In this document: piece by piece, positions 21,001 to 36,000 of the stretch
Layout: every line of letters starts with the position of its first letter
Position numbering within the stretch: position 1 is the first letter of the stretch
Source: Antedon bifida
Taxonomy: Eukaryota > Echinodermata > Crinoidea > Comatulida > Antedonidae
Reading direction: 5' to 3'
DNA length: 64,000 nucleotides
NCBI GenBank assembly: GCA_963402885.1
Contig: OY727094.1
Coordinates: forward strand, 22,632,501-22,696,500
Program-made: the position numbers and the translations under genes
Notes under the pieces: model-generated
Seen by the model: the letters and a program-made list of their open reading frames with translations, nothing else
Told to the model about the DNA's origin: nothing
Databases searched by the model: none

Positions 21001-24000
21001 ATTTAATATACGTTTATACAAATGTATTGACTTGCGATGAATGGAACATTCCAATATAATTATTTAGTGTAGTACAAGTACCTGTAGGTGAATTCATGGG
21101 CCCTTGGGGAATAAATCTATATAGTATTGCAATACTTGGACAATACTGTAAATACGTATTAACCATTTTTGGTCGCAATTTTCTTACTGTGAGTGTGGGT
21201 ACTGTTAGATATATAAACACATATACAAATAAACTTATTACTCTGAGTGTAGGTAGGCCCTACTGTTAGATATAAACGCACAATATACAAATAAACTTTA
21301 TTACTGACAGTTGATTCTCAACGTTTGTATTAATAATTACAAAAAATATAAACGTTGCAGTGGTGTATCGTTACTTTACTTAGATTTACTTTTTATATCA
21401 GTATTGTTTGTTAACTTTTATTTCTCATCTTAGTGTATAGATTATAGTATACGCATGATTTATAATGAAAAAGTAAAAAAAAAAGTAACTTATGTCTTTA
21501 TTATTATGTGTGGTTTATGACATTATACTTGGAGGGATCTTTGATCGAATTGTGATAACAGCTATTGTATTGCGTTAGCAAGATCCTATCTTTCATATTA
21601 AATATATATTGAAATTGTGTTTTTACATCTATAAAAACTGCTTTAATATACTTGTTTTTAGATAGGTAAATTTCAAATCAAATATAGTATCTGAAACTTC
21701 ATCTATACATACTACACCCACCAAAACGTTGATGTTTGATTTGCTGGCACGGTAACAGAACAGGTGTGAAAAAAACGAATATACCAATCAAAAACCAAAA
21801 ACTTCACCCGCAATATTAACCTCTCTGAATCACAATAATCCAGTGTTCTCTCCAGGCCTTTAAGCGACACGGTACCGTGACGCTTGGGTTCTCTACCGTG
21901 ACGCTTTACGGTCGGCCGTGACGCTTAAAACCTTATCTGTGACGCTTAAAAATATCACCCACAACCAATCTAAAAATAGACTAGACATGAAACTCGTCAC
22001 TTTGACGAGTTAGTTATCCGCACCACGACAAACACCACGTGCACGTCATACGTTGGAATATTGCACACAGATAAAGATTATGGCATTATGACACTACTGA
22101 AGAATATGATATGCTGTTAGTGCTGAATTCTGTCAATTTTGTGTCATATGCAAACAGTATAATCTGTATGACATATTACATACAGTGTAGAATAGGTGAA
22201 ATTACGGGACCCGCCATTTATTCCAATTTTTAACATGGCAACAGTATCAAAATGAAACACTTAGATAGCAATTTCAGAAGGAAATTATCTCGGGAACAAC
22301 ATATTAACGTGTAGAAGAAATGTGAATACGTAAAATATAGATGCGCACCCTTTTAAATATGATGAACTATTACGCAAAATATGAAAATACAACTTTTTTT
22401 ATTCAACTGGCCATATGATGACGTCACAACATCCGATTGGCAAAATGTTTACATGAATTCGTATCTACAATCCAATAGCTTCCAGAAAACGTTTTAATCG
22501 TGATTATCACATTTTATTCTTACGAGCTATTACAGATTAAATTTTACTGTAAAGATGAAATTAATGACCCACGTAATTAAAATTTTTAGGCATGATGACG
22601 TCATAAAAATTAAAATATTTTTATCTCATGCTAAAGAAAGTTGATTGACCTACACAATATATAAATGTAGGAGAAAAAGGAATACAGATAAGCATGATGC
22701 GCTCCATTGAATGTGATGAGCAATAACGAAAGAGACAAAAATCCTGTATTTTACATTCGTGTGGCCATACGATGACGTCACAATGTTTTTTTAGCCTTAT
22801 CGATGCATGATCCGATATCTACAACTCATCAACTTCTAGATTTTGTAATAAAAATAAACGGTTCACGGTTTACTTTAGAAACTATGACTGTTTAAAAAAA
22901 GACATAATTTTGACGATTTTTTAAGCTTTTTCATAAAAAACGCGCACGAATTGTCTAATTCAACGTGTTCGTATGGCGTTATTTAAACTGGAAAAGGTCT
23001 AAATTGTTTTCAAAATTACTAGGAAAGGCTTGAAAAATATAATTCAAGAGAAAAAAATATGTTTTTAACGCTACGTGCGTACCGCGTGCGTAAAAAATTG
23101 CGCGCCCGTGGGAATTTTTGACATGCTTAAAAGGACAAGAAACGCATAAAAAGTTGATTAGAAATTAATTTTGCGCATTTTGAAATTTTAAATGCGCGTG
23201 CGCGCGTAACTTCTTGTGAAACATGCCATTTTTAATCCGTAGAAAGTTTGCCCCTGATATGACTTAAATTTTGTCAAAGTGTCAATACTAAATGACTTTT
23301 GGTTTTTAATCTATGATCAATCATTGAAATTCATAAAATTGCGCGTAAGTCACGTTGCGCAACTATGACGTCATTCAAAAATAGGAGGTGCACAACTTCA
23401 CGTAAATGCCCATATGTTGTCAAAGTTATGAAATGTTATGTTTACACATTTTAGAGAAACGCGACTCACAAAAAGGAAGGAAGGAAACAAGAACTAGATA
23501 TGAAACTCGTCACTTTGACGAGTTAGTTATCCGCTCGACAAACGCCATGTGCACGTCATACGTTGAAATGTTGCACACAGAAAAAGATTATGGCATTATA
23601 ACCTGAACTGAAGAATATGATATGTTGTTAGTGCTAAATTCTGTCTATTTTGTGTCATATAGTATATACATTTTAAAGTACACAGTATAATCTGTATACA
23701 CGTAATTTAAATTTTTAGGCATGATGATGTCATAAAAATTAAATATTTTTAACTCATGCATAAGATATTTGATTGACCTAGACAATATTAAAATCTTGGA
23801 GAAAAAGGAATACAGATAAGCATGATGCGCTCATTTAATGTGATGAGCAATAACGAAAGAGACAAAAATCATATATTTTACATTCGTGTGGCCATACGAT
23901 GACGTCACAATGTCCGGTTAGCCATATTGATTAATGATCCGATATCTACAACTTATCACCTTTCAAAATATGCAAGTAAAAAAAAGTTTACCTCGTAGTT

Positions 24001-27000
24001 TAGAATCTATGATTGTTTAAAAAAAGGCATAATTTTGACGAATTTTTGAATTTTTTCATTAAAAACACGCACAAATTGTACAATTCGACGTGCTCGTATG
24101 ACGTAATTTTAAGTCTAAATTGTTTTAAAATTTGATAAAATCACTATAAAAGGCTGGAAAAACATAATTCACGCAAAAAAAGATGTTTTTAGCGCTACGT
24201 GCGGACCACGCATGTAAAATTGTTTGCGCGCATGGGAATTTTTGACATGCTCAAAATGTCATGATCAGCGTAGAAAGTTGATTAGAAATTAATTTTGCAC
24301 ATTTTGAATTTTAAATGCGCATGCGTGCGTAACTTCGTGTAAAACATGCCATTTTTAGTGCACAAAAAGTTAGCGCAAGATATAAATTAAACTTTTGCTA
24401 AGTTTCAACTTAAATTGTTATATGGTTTTCAATCTATGTTAAATACGGGAAATTCATAAAATCACGCGCAAGTCACGTTACGCATTTCTGACGTCATTCA
24501 CAATAGTATGTTATGTTTACACATTTTTTATATAAGCGAGACACAAAAATAGAGGAGAAATGCGCGTGCGCGCGTAACGTCTTGTAAAACATGGCATTTT
24601 TAATCCACAAAAAGTTTGCCTTTGATATGACTTAAATTTTCACAAAGTGTCAAAACAAAATTATTCTTGGTTTTTAGCCTATGATCAATCATAAAAAATC
24701 ATAAAATCGCACGTAAGTGACTTTGCGCAACTCTGACGTCATTCAAAAATAGGAGGTGCTTCACGTAAATGCCCATATGTTGACAAAGTTATGAAATGTT
24801 ATGTTTACAAGTTTTTGAGATACGTGAGACACAAAAATGGGGGAGAAAGAAATAAGAAAAAAAAAAAAAAAAAGTAACAGGACGATTACAAGCAGTTATC
24901 CGCTACTAAGCGGATAACTAATAATACAGAAAAAAAATATTGATCCCATACAATAACAAGGAGTTATTCGCTCTACCAAGCGGATAACTAATTAATAACA
25001 GGTACTTTCTAGAGCTGAGGCATGCATAAAGGGCCTAATGCAATGAGACACGTGACATGACCACTATATGACATAAGCCAAGAAACAAAAGACTGCGTAA
25101 CAAAGTGTTATAACGACTGAGACCAGTACTTAGTACAAGGCCTATTTTTTTTGGTTGTAACATTTCTGTAATGTGGACTTATTGGTTGTGTTGGGAAGTT
25201 TATCAAAAAACATTTTTCAAAAACAATTAATGGCTTTGGTGCCTTCCAAGTTGGCCTTAATGCCCCTCAAATGAACGAAAAACTTGAGACCAATCCCAAA
25301 ATACAAGGCCTGCATGTCATTGAACATTTACCCCATCTTCCTTTGAAGAATCACCACACGCTATGCAACAAAATTATCAAGATGATATGACCATCGTTGC
25401 CAAATGTGGGAAACCGGACCTATTTCTTACTTTTACATGCAATCCCAAATGCCAAGATGTCTAAAATACCCTGCTCAGAGGCCAACAAGCACAAGATCGA
25501 CCAGATATTGTGGCCAGAGTGTTTCAACAACATCTATGTGAAAAACCTGTTGCCCATTATCCCTGTGATAGAGTTTCAATAGCAAGGTCTACCACATTGT
25601 CATCTACTCATCATTTTGAGCACACAGCAGCAAATTAAGAGAGCAGCTGACATCAAAAGAAATTTGTTTTTAACTTTCTCTATATATCTTTAAAATTATG
25701 TATGTTTTAATTTTTCTGTATATACCGTACTGATGCGGGTATAAGACCACCCACCCCTTTGAACATGAAATCATGTCAAGTTTGGGGGGTGGGCTTATAC
25801 CCAAGGATACAAAAATGCAGATCGTCAAAAACAGCACATCATTTTCTGGAATTCTAAGATATTATTTTACAATGTGCCACCGGGCATAAAAAAAATATAT
25901 AGAAAATTAATAAGGGCCAGCTATTTATCGTCCAGGCCTGTGCACGTGTTTTACAATACATACTGTACTGTGTATTCAATCATGGACATCCCTCTGAAAC
26001 CACCACCTCACGATGAGTTGCGACATGTACGTTGCCTATACACAAGGTGTAGAGTGAGTGAACTTATAGTTCGTATTTATCGTACAATATCTTATTTTAA
26101 ATGTCAATTGAACAAGAATTTATCAAGCAGAAAAGCAATATACAATTCCCTCAATCTTCCCAATAGGGGAAAATAATGGCCCATTTCAAGTAGAATACAA
26201 ATGTAATAATGACCCCTGTATGTTAACTGTTTCCTATAGGAAATCAATTTATTTTTCCCAATGTTTAGATGTTATTATAACTTTTCTTTACTTTTAAACC
26301 TTGTAACTGGACCATTTTGAAAAGCAGTACTAACGTTACTGAAAATGCAATCCTGTTAAAAGAATAAATAAATCAACAATTTAACTCACAGCAACCCACC
26401 AACCTGTGCTATCATCAAATTCCAAACCATGTCTTTAACAAATCTATACAAAAATGGCAGCCAAGAAAACAAGGTGCTGAAACAACTATTGGTCGCATGT
26501 ATTCCGTCAATCCGAAAGACATCGAATGATACTGTCTCCATCTCCTCTTACTTCATACCAACACATCGTAGTTAAGCAATTGAAACAAGATCTGAATTCA
26601 CTTTTTGAAGATCCTATACTATTTACTCGATGTTACTTTTTAAATGACGGCAGTGGCAAAACAATGGTATGCAACACACTATTACTTATTATCGAAGTAA
26701 ATCTATTAAAGTTGCATCATCTGCATGGACAGGAATTGCTGCAACACTTCTCACTGGAGAAAGAACTTTCCACAATCTTTTCAAACTCCCTGTTCCAGTT
26801 TTAGACACCAGCACCTGCAACATTTCTCCAACATCAAAACATGCTAACTACATGACGAAGCTTCCATGATCCCAAGTAATGCTCTTAGAGCAATTGATAA
26901 AATGTTATAAGACATCACAGAAACACATGTCCCATTTGGAGGAAAGGTTTTTCTCCTTCGTTTTACAGAGCAATCACAAACCATAATCATAAAAGATGCT

Positions 27001-30000
27001 GAAATCTTCACAGGAAGCATTACACAAAGATTATTAATTCCCGAGTGAAACTTGCCCCATCAGACCCGAACCTTCCATTCACGCTACAGAGAATACAATT
27101 TCTGGTCAGACTTGCATATTCGATGACTATATAAATAAGTCCCAAGGTCAAACATTTGATAAACTAGGAATGCATTCCAGTACCTGTATTCTCTCATGGC
27201 CAACTGCATGTTGCGTTTTCATGTGCAAAAGGATACTCCAATGTGTTTGTTAAAATCAGAAGTCCCAAGTTCCCAAAAATATTCGGCTTTTCCCGATTTT
27301 TAATGCATCATCATCCCGCCTCCCCGAAAAATTGGTTATTTTACCTAAAAATCTGGAAGATTTAGGCTTAGGCTAGCTACAGTAGGCCTAGTCTAGAGAA
27401 TTTTCATCTAAGATAACTGAAATTAAATAACATTTTCCCAAAGCATGTTATTTCACAATTAACACTCCTGGCACTGTTTATAATGACGCTCAGTATTTAA
27501 ACAAAAGCATTTATTAGCCTTTGTTGCACGAATTAACAGCCATTTATCAACTGCCAAACCAAGTAAACATGTGACATTGCATTATTGTGAGGTTTTAAAA
27601 AAACGGGAATATAATGTATATCAATAGACCTACATTAACTCATAAAGCTTATGTATCACAATTTCAATTTTTTTTTTTCACATTTGTGGGTGTTATCACA
27701 TTTGTGGGACCTGTTTTCACATTTGTAGGTGATGTGTTTTCACATAGTGTATGTGGCTGTTTTTACATTTGTGGGCGATGCGTTTTCACATTTGTGGTTG
27801 TTTCCACATTTGTGGGTTCAACAGGGGGGGGGGGGGGGGACACCCGAGGGTAATCTTCATAATGGAGGGGGAAGAGCCTCTTTTTGGGAAAAAAGAACCT
27901 CCCTGGGCTTTCCCAACACTATAATGTTATTGAAAGTTAAATACTTACAAAATGATAAGAATTGTTCCAGTACTTAATCTTGAGTTGATATTTGAGCAAG
28001 CAACACTACTAGTAATCTCAAATAAATAATAACAATCTTCTGTTCGATTTTTGTTTTCTTCCAAAATTGATGAGCTCCCCTGTAAAATGATTCAATCATC
28101 ATTAAACAATTATTATGTGAACTTTAATTACTACATTATTAACCAGGGATGAGACCGAGAAAACCACATAGGCTGGGGACCAGGATGTGGCTGGCGCTAC
28201 TGAAATTACCAACCACATAGGCTGGGGACCAGGATGTGGCTGGCGCTACTGAAATTACCAACCACATAGGCTGGGGACCAGGATGTGGCTGGCGCTACTG
28301 AAATTACCAACCACATAGGCTGGGGACCAGGATGTGGCTGGCGCTACTGAAATTACCAACCACATAGGCTGGGGACCAGGATGTGGCTGGCGCTACTGAA
28401 ATTACCAACCACATAGGCTGGGGACCAGGATGTGGCTGGCGCTACTGAAATTACCAACCACATAGGCTGGGGACCAGGATGTGGCTGGCGCTACTGAAAT
28501 TACCAACCACATAGGCTGGGGACCAGGATGTGGCTGGCGCTACTGAAATTACCAACCACATAGGCTGGGGACCAGGATGTGGCTGGCGCTACTGAAATTA
28601 CCAACCACATAGGCTGGGGACCAGGATGTGGCTGGCGCTACTGAAATTACCAACCACATAGGCTGGGGACCAGGATGTGGCTGGCGCTACTGAAATTACC
28701 AACCACATAGGCTGGGGACCAGGATGTGGCTGGCGCTACTGAAATTACCAACCACATAGGCTGGGGACCAGGATGTGGCTGGCGCTACTGAAATTACCAA
28801 CCACATAGGCTGGGGACCAGGATGTGGCTGGCGCTACTGAAATTACCAACCACATAGGCTGGGGACCAGGATGTGGCTGGCGCTACTGAAATTTTGCACC
28901 TAAAACTGGGCATAAGACTTCACGGTCATTGGTGCACAGCGGGTGAATGTTTTTATATTGGGTAAGTTCGGAAGATTGTGGTGCGAAAGTGCCTAGGGTC
29001 AACTGACCGACAAGGTAAACAGACGTTCTCAACAAAGGTCAACGATTAACCTCGTGGCCGGTTTCATATAATATTTTAACAGTCCGCGGTTACTGAATAT
29101 CTACGAAAAACAAAATGATCGCAGTGTTAATACACTGTAAATAGCGCCACCAACAATCGCAATAGTTTGCTCGAAAAAAAATCTCATTTATATTTAAAAA
29201 GATTTGCGGAGGAATCTCATCCCTGATTAACATAGCTTTTCTTCTGTAGATCTGCGGAGGAATCTCATCCCTGATTAACATAGCTTTTCTTCTGTAGATC
29301 TGCGGAGGAATCTCATCCCTGATTAGCTTTTTGATTTCTTCCATACTTTTTACTTCAGTAATTCATGATTATACCAGTACTTTAATCACCTGTACATTGT
29401 TATTATAGCCTTGTGTGTATTTTAGAAATACAAGTTTACACCTACCAGAATATGATTTTCATCACAAATAATCATAATATGAGCCTCTCTATGTTCGTTT
29501 TTGCAGTGACTATTATACCTATCTCCTCCTTTATACCTTAAAAATATCCAGTCAGCTATAAAAAAAAAAAGAAATTTTGTTGAGTTAAAATGCAGTTATG
29601 TATAGTCTTTTGTATTTCTTTTAAAAACTATACTATACAGATATTGCCTGCTTAGAGGTAAAATATAAGATTTGACATCCCCGAGGGATTGATATTATAT
29701 ACGCCAGCTGAGGGAAATATAATTCTTGAGAGCATAAATCATTTCCCGAGGTGATGTAAAATCTTCTATTTTACCGATATAAAAGGCAATATCTGTTATA
29801 TTACATAGCCAACAACAAATAGAATATCTACTGGGTCGGGAGGCTAGGCCTTCTTTATGTAATAAGCCTGCCTAGTAAGGCGTTGCATTTACCTTACCTT
29901 GCGAAGAATAATATACAGATAATTACTAATTAATGATTCATTGGCAATAAAATAGGTCTTTTTATAGTTCATTTTATTTGTCCATACGGAAATTCATGTG

Positions 30001-33000
30001 ACATACAATTGCTCAAAGTTAAAAGGTTAATACAAAAAATTACATAGCAACAAAATTCAACAACTTAACAACGGTTATTAAAATGTCTAATTGAGTACGG
30101 AATAAAAGAATTAAGGAAGCGTTTTGTTCTACAATGTGTAGCCCTCAAACGCCTTCCAGATCTCAACCATTGAAAATCACTATAGAGCGGATGACTCTCA
30201 TCTTTCATAACTTATAAAATAGACCTAATATTGTGTTGTCAACATTAAACAAGTTTAATTTTCTTAAAAAGTACAATCTAGAGTTACCCTTAGACATGAT
30301 CGTTTTATAATGTTCACCCCAATTAAGCTTGTTGTCGATTACCATTCCAAGATATTTATATTTGGACACAATATCAATATCAACTTCAACTTCATTGATT
30401 TTAACCTGAATATAATCCAGTTGATCAAAAATCATTTCTTTAGTTTTACTTTCGTTAATAACTAAACGATTATCTACACACCATGTAATAAATGAATTCA
30501 CTGAGTTTCTATACAATGTCTCATCATTCTTATCAATTAAACCTAATAAGACTGTATCGTCTATAATTGTTCGGATGAGTAGATCTACAATCATTCGTAT
30601 ACAAAACATATAATAACGGCGAGAGAACACAACCTTGTGGGGATCCGACATTAGTTATCTGTTTATCCGATACTGACACACGTTGTACTCTATTACTTAA
30701 AAAGCTACTAATCCATGTTATAAGATAAAGATTTACGTTCATATCACTAAGTTTCCTAATTAGAATGCTAGGTTGCAATGTATTAAATGGAGAGGAAAAA
30801 TCTACAAAAGTTGCTCTAACATAACATTTCAAATTATCAACATGACTCTGAATCAAATGGACATGTGTAAGAACAGCATCATCTACACACTTGTGTGGTT
30901 GGAAAGCAAATTGCAAAGGGTCAAGAAGCGGAGATAAAGGGGCAATAAGATGTTTACTAATAATCTTTTCAAAGCACTTCATAACAATAGGGGTAAGTGC
31001 GAAAGTCATTTAATTGATTAGGGCGGGCTCTTTTAGGGACAGGGATAATTGTTGACGATTTCCAGCAGATAGTTGAAACAATAGGGTAAAGGGGACCGCT
31101 AATTGTTCAGCACACATACCAAGTACCCGGGCACTAACATTATCAGGTCCGCCTGCTTTTCTTTTGTTCACTTTTCGAAATTGTTGGTAAACATCCTGTA
31201 TATCTATAACAATGCGGTCTTCTATATTACAATCAATTAACTCATTAAAGGACTGATTATCATTCTCAAATCGTGAATAAAACTTATTTAAATCATTTAA
31301 ATTATTATATTACTAGTTTTCTTATCCATACCAGTCATGTTGTACAAACATTTCCAAGTGTCACGTGGGTTATTAGATTTAAACACATTTTCTAATTTTA
31401 TTTTGTACTAAAACTTAGCGTCATTTATTTCTAATTTAATTTCGTCTTTGTGTTCTCAAAACATGCTCGAAGTTCATGAACAGCATCATCATCCCATATC
31501 TTCACCGAATGCTTTAGAGGTTTTTTACTAATAAACCTTTGCTTGTAAGATGGTAAAAGGTGGATAACATTATGATCAGAGTTGCTGATTCCAGAAGTGA
31601 TGTAGCACTTATAAGAATTAGCTACAGAACTATAGCACTGGTCAAGAATGTTATCTCCTCTGGTTGGTTTGTTGACGCATTTTACGAAATTATGAAGAGA
31701 ATTCGACAGTTCTTTATCACAATGGTTAAAATCACCCATAATAAGTTTAGGCGAATAAGGAGATTTATCTGAAACTTCATGTACAGTTTCGGTAACGATC
31801 TTAGCTGCTTTATTCACGTCCGCATCTGGGGGAATATATGCTAGAATAACATAAAGTTCATTAAACTCCCTAGGCAAGTAAAACGGTCGAAAAGCTATGC
31901 ACATAAGTTCGATGTTCACATCACATAAGGTCTTCTTTATGTTGACGTTATTGCACCAATGATTATTCACAAACATACAAATTCCTCCTCCTTTACTTTT
32001 CCCAGTCACTGTAGCATCTCGATCAAGTCGTAATAAATGAAAGCCATCAATACATACAGAGTTATCATTAATCGTTGAAGATAACCAAGTTTCCGTAAAA
32101 CAAACTAGACTTGATTCCCAGAAGTTGGTTAGAAATTTCGCACAGGCACGAATTTCATCAACTTTATTTACGATTGATCTAACGTTGCTCATAGTTATAA
32201 CTGGAAGCGGTAGACGGTGTTGATTTTTCCTAATTCATCGCTTTAAGATTTATCTGTAGAGCATCTATAGAGGGCAAATAACAAAATGAGGGTGCTATGT
32301 ATGCATAGTTTAGTTGAATTATTTCTTCAAACAAGTTACGTGGCGCGGCATGTAAAACATAGTCTCGTAATGATGTGGACTAATCTTTGTGAGTTCGAGT
32401 CCCAGTAGATGACTTTTGTTTATTTATCGCCAAACGTGAGTGTTGCCACACACAAATTATGCCTAGGCTAGGCCTAGCCTAACAGGCCTAGCTAGGCTAG
32501 ACCTAGTACTAGCTTGGCTAAAAGGCAAACCTTCGACAGACAATTGGAACTCATCTAGGCTAATTAATTTAAATGCCTTTTTGATCTAAATTAGTACATA
32601 TATCTCTCCAGAAAAAAATAGGTTTTCTTGAATTTTTACAACGCAAAGATTTTTTTTTTTTGTACACTTTTATGGTCTGATATTTCAAAACAACAAGTGT
32701 AAGTCAAATTAAATTATAATATTAAACCAATTAAATGTATTGTTTGTCTTCAGTGCAAGCCTAGATTAAGATATCAACGAAAGCATGTCCTAGGCTGGGT
32801 TGAATTATCAAAACCCGTAACTTTTTCAATTTTCACGCGGGCCCAGCTGCACGTGGCCGGCCTTGGTTTTGTAATACTTCACGTCCGCGTGCCCCCAGCA
32901 ACGCTCGAGAGAACCAAGAAACTATGAACGGTCGTGTAAAAATGGGTAAATATTAGTGGTCCGGCTCGATCATCCTTATCGTTACTTTATTTTCAACTAT

Positions 33001-36000
33001 AACGATTTACTTTACAACTCAACGCAACTCAACACAACTTAACGATCGACAGGAAAACAGGCTTAATAAACAATGGATAATGTCAGACACCTTTCCAGTG
33101 TTAATAAGTAGACTTTTTCTCCACTAAAGTGTTCAATCATTGACATTTGCATGTAAAAAAAAGTCCTTTTTCACCGCCCGACTCTATTGATATATGGCTG
33201 TTAATTCGTGAAACAAAGGCCTAAGAAATGCTTTTGTTTAAATAATGGACATTTTGGGAGGCCTTAGCCAGGCCTAAATTGTCCAGATTTTCCGGCGAAT
33301 ATAACCAATTTTCGGGGAGTCGGGATCTGCATTAAAAATTGGAAAAAAAACCTGCAAATTTCAGGGAACTTGGGACCTCTTTTAATGTAGTTTGGAAGAT
33401 AATTCTACCAATACTGTATGCCAATATGGCTAAATGAACGTGCAACAAAAGTTTTCAATTTTACCAAAGAAACCAAAACAATTTGGATGACAAATTGACA
33501 TGCTTTACTGTACTTGTGTCTAATCTGTTTGATGCTAAACCTTCAAACAATATACTTTTCTTAATAAAGAATTTGTATTATTTTTCTAGGGGGGAAATAT
33601 ATATTGCTGATACATCATGTATCTTCTGCATATTTTACACTACAGAAAACAATTGATTGAAGCACGCACATCTTTAATACTGTTGGTTCTTAAATATTGA
33701 ACACTCCCATAACTAGAAAGCCACTCCGAGAGTGCATACCTCCGCCTACTGTAAAATTCTCCTACATATAATTTCTCCGGGAAAAAATATATATATATTA
33801 TATTTGTGTGTGTCTTAATGCTGTTTGTGATTGAGGCTAATTTCACTACAAGCATGTGTATGCGAGTTTGGTGTAATGGTTATGTAACATTAACAAGCCT
33901 TTCAATTAACAATAGCTTCAGTTAACAATAGAACAGCAACACGAAAATCAAACGAGTGAATTTGAAAAGAGGTTTTTTAAACTACTCGCATCAAAAAAGG
34001 TGCACAATAAATCAAATTATGTTTTAAAATTACAAATCACAAATTATAACTCTTGCCTCTTGTACAAAAATGAAGTTTTTTGGACAAGTAGTTCTCGAAA
34101 AAATGCAATTTCAGTTTACTTGTTACTTTAAGACTGCTCGCCGGCTTTTGATAAATTCTGTCCTATCTTTTAACACTAGCAGGTCTGAAAAGTATACTAA
34201 AAAGTGGTACAGAATTGGGACCATGGTCCCAAATGGTTCCAAAATTTAATGGAATGGTCCACATATCTATCTGTATATTCATTTTGGTAAAGATCTTGTA
34301 ATTACTTTTTGAGTAATCCTGCTAACAAACAAACAAACAGACAAACAAACAAACACACGCGATCGATTACATACCTCCTTGGTGGAGGTAAATTAATGTA
34401 CCATTCTTTCAATCCAGCGCAGTGAATCAGCCTCATGGTTAGAGTGTACAAAATTAGGAATGTAACTAAATGAATGTTTCTACTATATACAGTGGTCAAG
34501 GCTTTAAAGGGGGATTCTGGGTTTAAAATTGCTTTTAAATATCGTTTATTTATTAAATAAAAAATATTATAACAATATAGACATGTCAGAATGAAAAAGT
34601 AATAACGAGAAATTTAAAAAATAAAATTTCATATACATTTAAGGGTAAATTCATGGAAAGTCTGTTTTTCAGCAGCTTAGGGAAGCTCATTAATATTCAT
34701 GAGATATTCACAAAATCACGTCATCAGTGGATTCCAAACTCGCGACGTCATGTACGTTGTGTTTGTCCACCAATTTACATCTCTCTCCCCCTGTCAAACG
34801 ACGACCACCCGATCATTGTGAAATACATTTTTTGTAGATTTTTTAAGCTAGGCCTAAAGTGTAATAATAACAGTAGTAGCATATATTTATTTGACATTTA
34901 ATGAAATACAAAATTTAGTACAGATTACGGAGTCATAAATTATATTTATATACTATTTTTATACCTCGAATAGTACAGTTCGTATTATTGGCTTCACGTA
35001 CTAGGCTATGCCTAGCCTAAATCATTTTTTTCATGGCCCGGTGAGAGCCATTCTGACTAGGGATTCCATGCCACGATGGCTACGTTAAAACATGGGGCCC
35101 ATCATGGGCCTAGCTAGCCTACTACTAAACGATTGGCCCATAAATAATAAAACTCAGTGGATTCCAAACCCATCCTATCAACCAAACTCCTAAACAATCT
35201 AAACCTAAAACATTCTACAAAATCGGCTGTAAATATTGAGGCAAAACAAGGTCCGATCGCCGTCCGCACGTATGGTGTCCCGATCGTCTAAGTAGGCCTA
35301 AAATAGGCCTAGTTTACTCTCCAAAAAAGCGGATACTGCATCAAGCAAGTAGACCAGGTAGTAGGAAGGAGACCTAGCCGATCCGGCCCAGTTAAAAATT
35401 GAGCTAGCTAGTGTAGTAGACCCTATGCGAATTGATACTACCAGGCCTTTTACTATAGGCTACACTTGTTAAAATTAGCAATACAGTATTAATGTTTACA
35501 AATATTCCAACTCTCTCATTCGAGCTATATTATCTATACCATTCCGGTAGGTCGAGTCGACCTTCAATCAAATACTGTACATCGTTCATGTTGTGATTAT
35601 AGATGGGGTATACTCGACCCGACCAGTTTGGTATTGTATACTGTATCTGCTTATCACGTGACGATGCCAGGCATGGGCAGAGACCACGTGTATCGACGCG
35701 TCGTCTCGCTCCTCGCTCGATCAGCAGGAATGTATACGTTACGCTTCATTGATTTTGAAGGCTTTCCCTAAGTCAGTGCGAAAATCGGCAAACGTAAAGT
35801 GCAAACATATCTAATTTTTCACTGTTTTGATGAATTTTCATAGAAAATTGACTTTATAAATGGGAAGACCGACTAAAATTACATCAGAAAAGTATAATTT
35901 TACAAAAGTAATTGATATGGTTAATGATAACGAGTCGTCGGAAGATTGACCATTTCACGAATTTCCTATTCTGTAACACAGTGTCATATCGCCGTAGCTG

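Noticed and set aside
28163..28893. Regular array that could be mistaken for CRISPR
   Set aside because: Units are contiguous and identical with no variable spacers, and the DNA is eukaryotic; it is a satellite.
29090..29344. Minus-strand frame with [16 protein letters not shown] repeated
   Set aside because: The open frame follows from the 48-bp period; it lies between M6PR exons 3 and 4 and includes a transposon end. No splice-supported exon.
29442..29445. Alternative exon 3 donor GTGTAA four bases downstream
   Set aside because: It would make the exon 3/exon 4 phases incompatible; the GTAGGT donor at 29445 keeps phase 0.
32336..32412. A functional tRNA gene
   Set aside because: A- and B-box-like words are present, but the acceptor stem does not pair and an inverted diverged copy exists at 55998; it is a SINE-like element.
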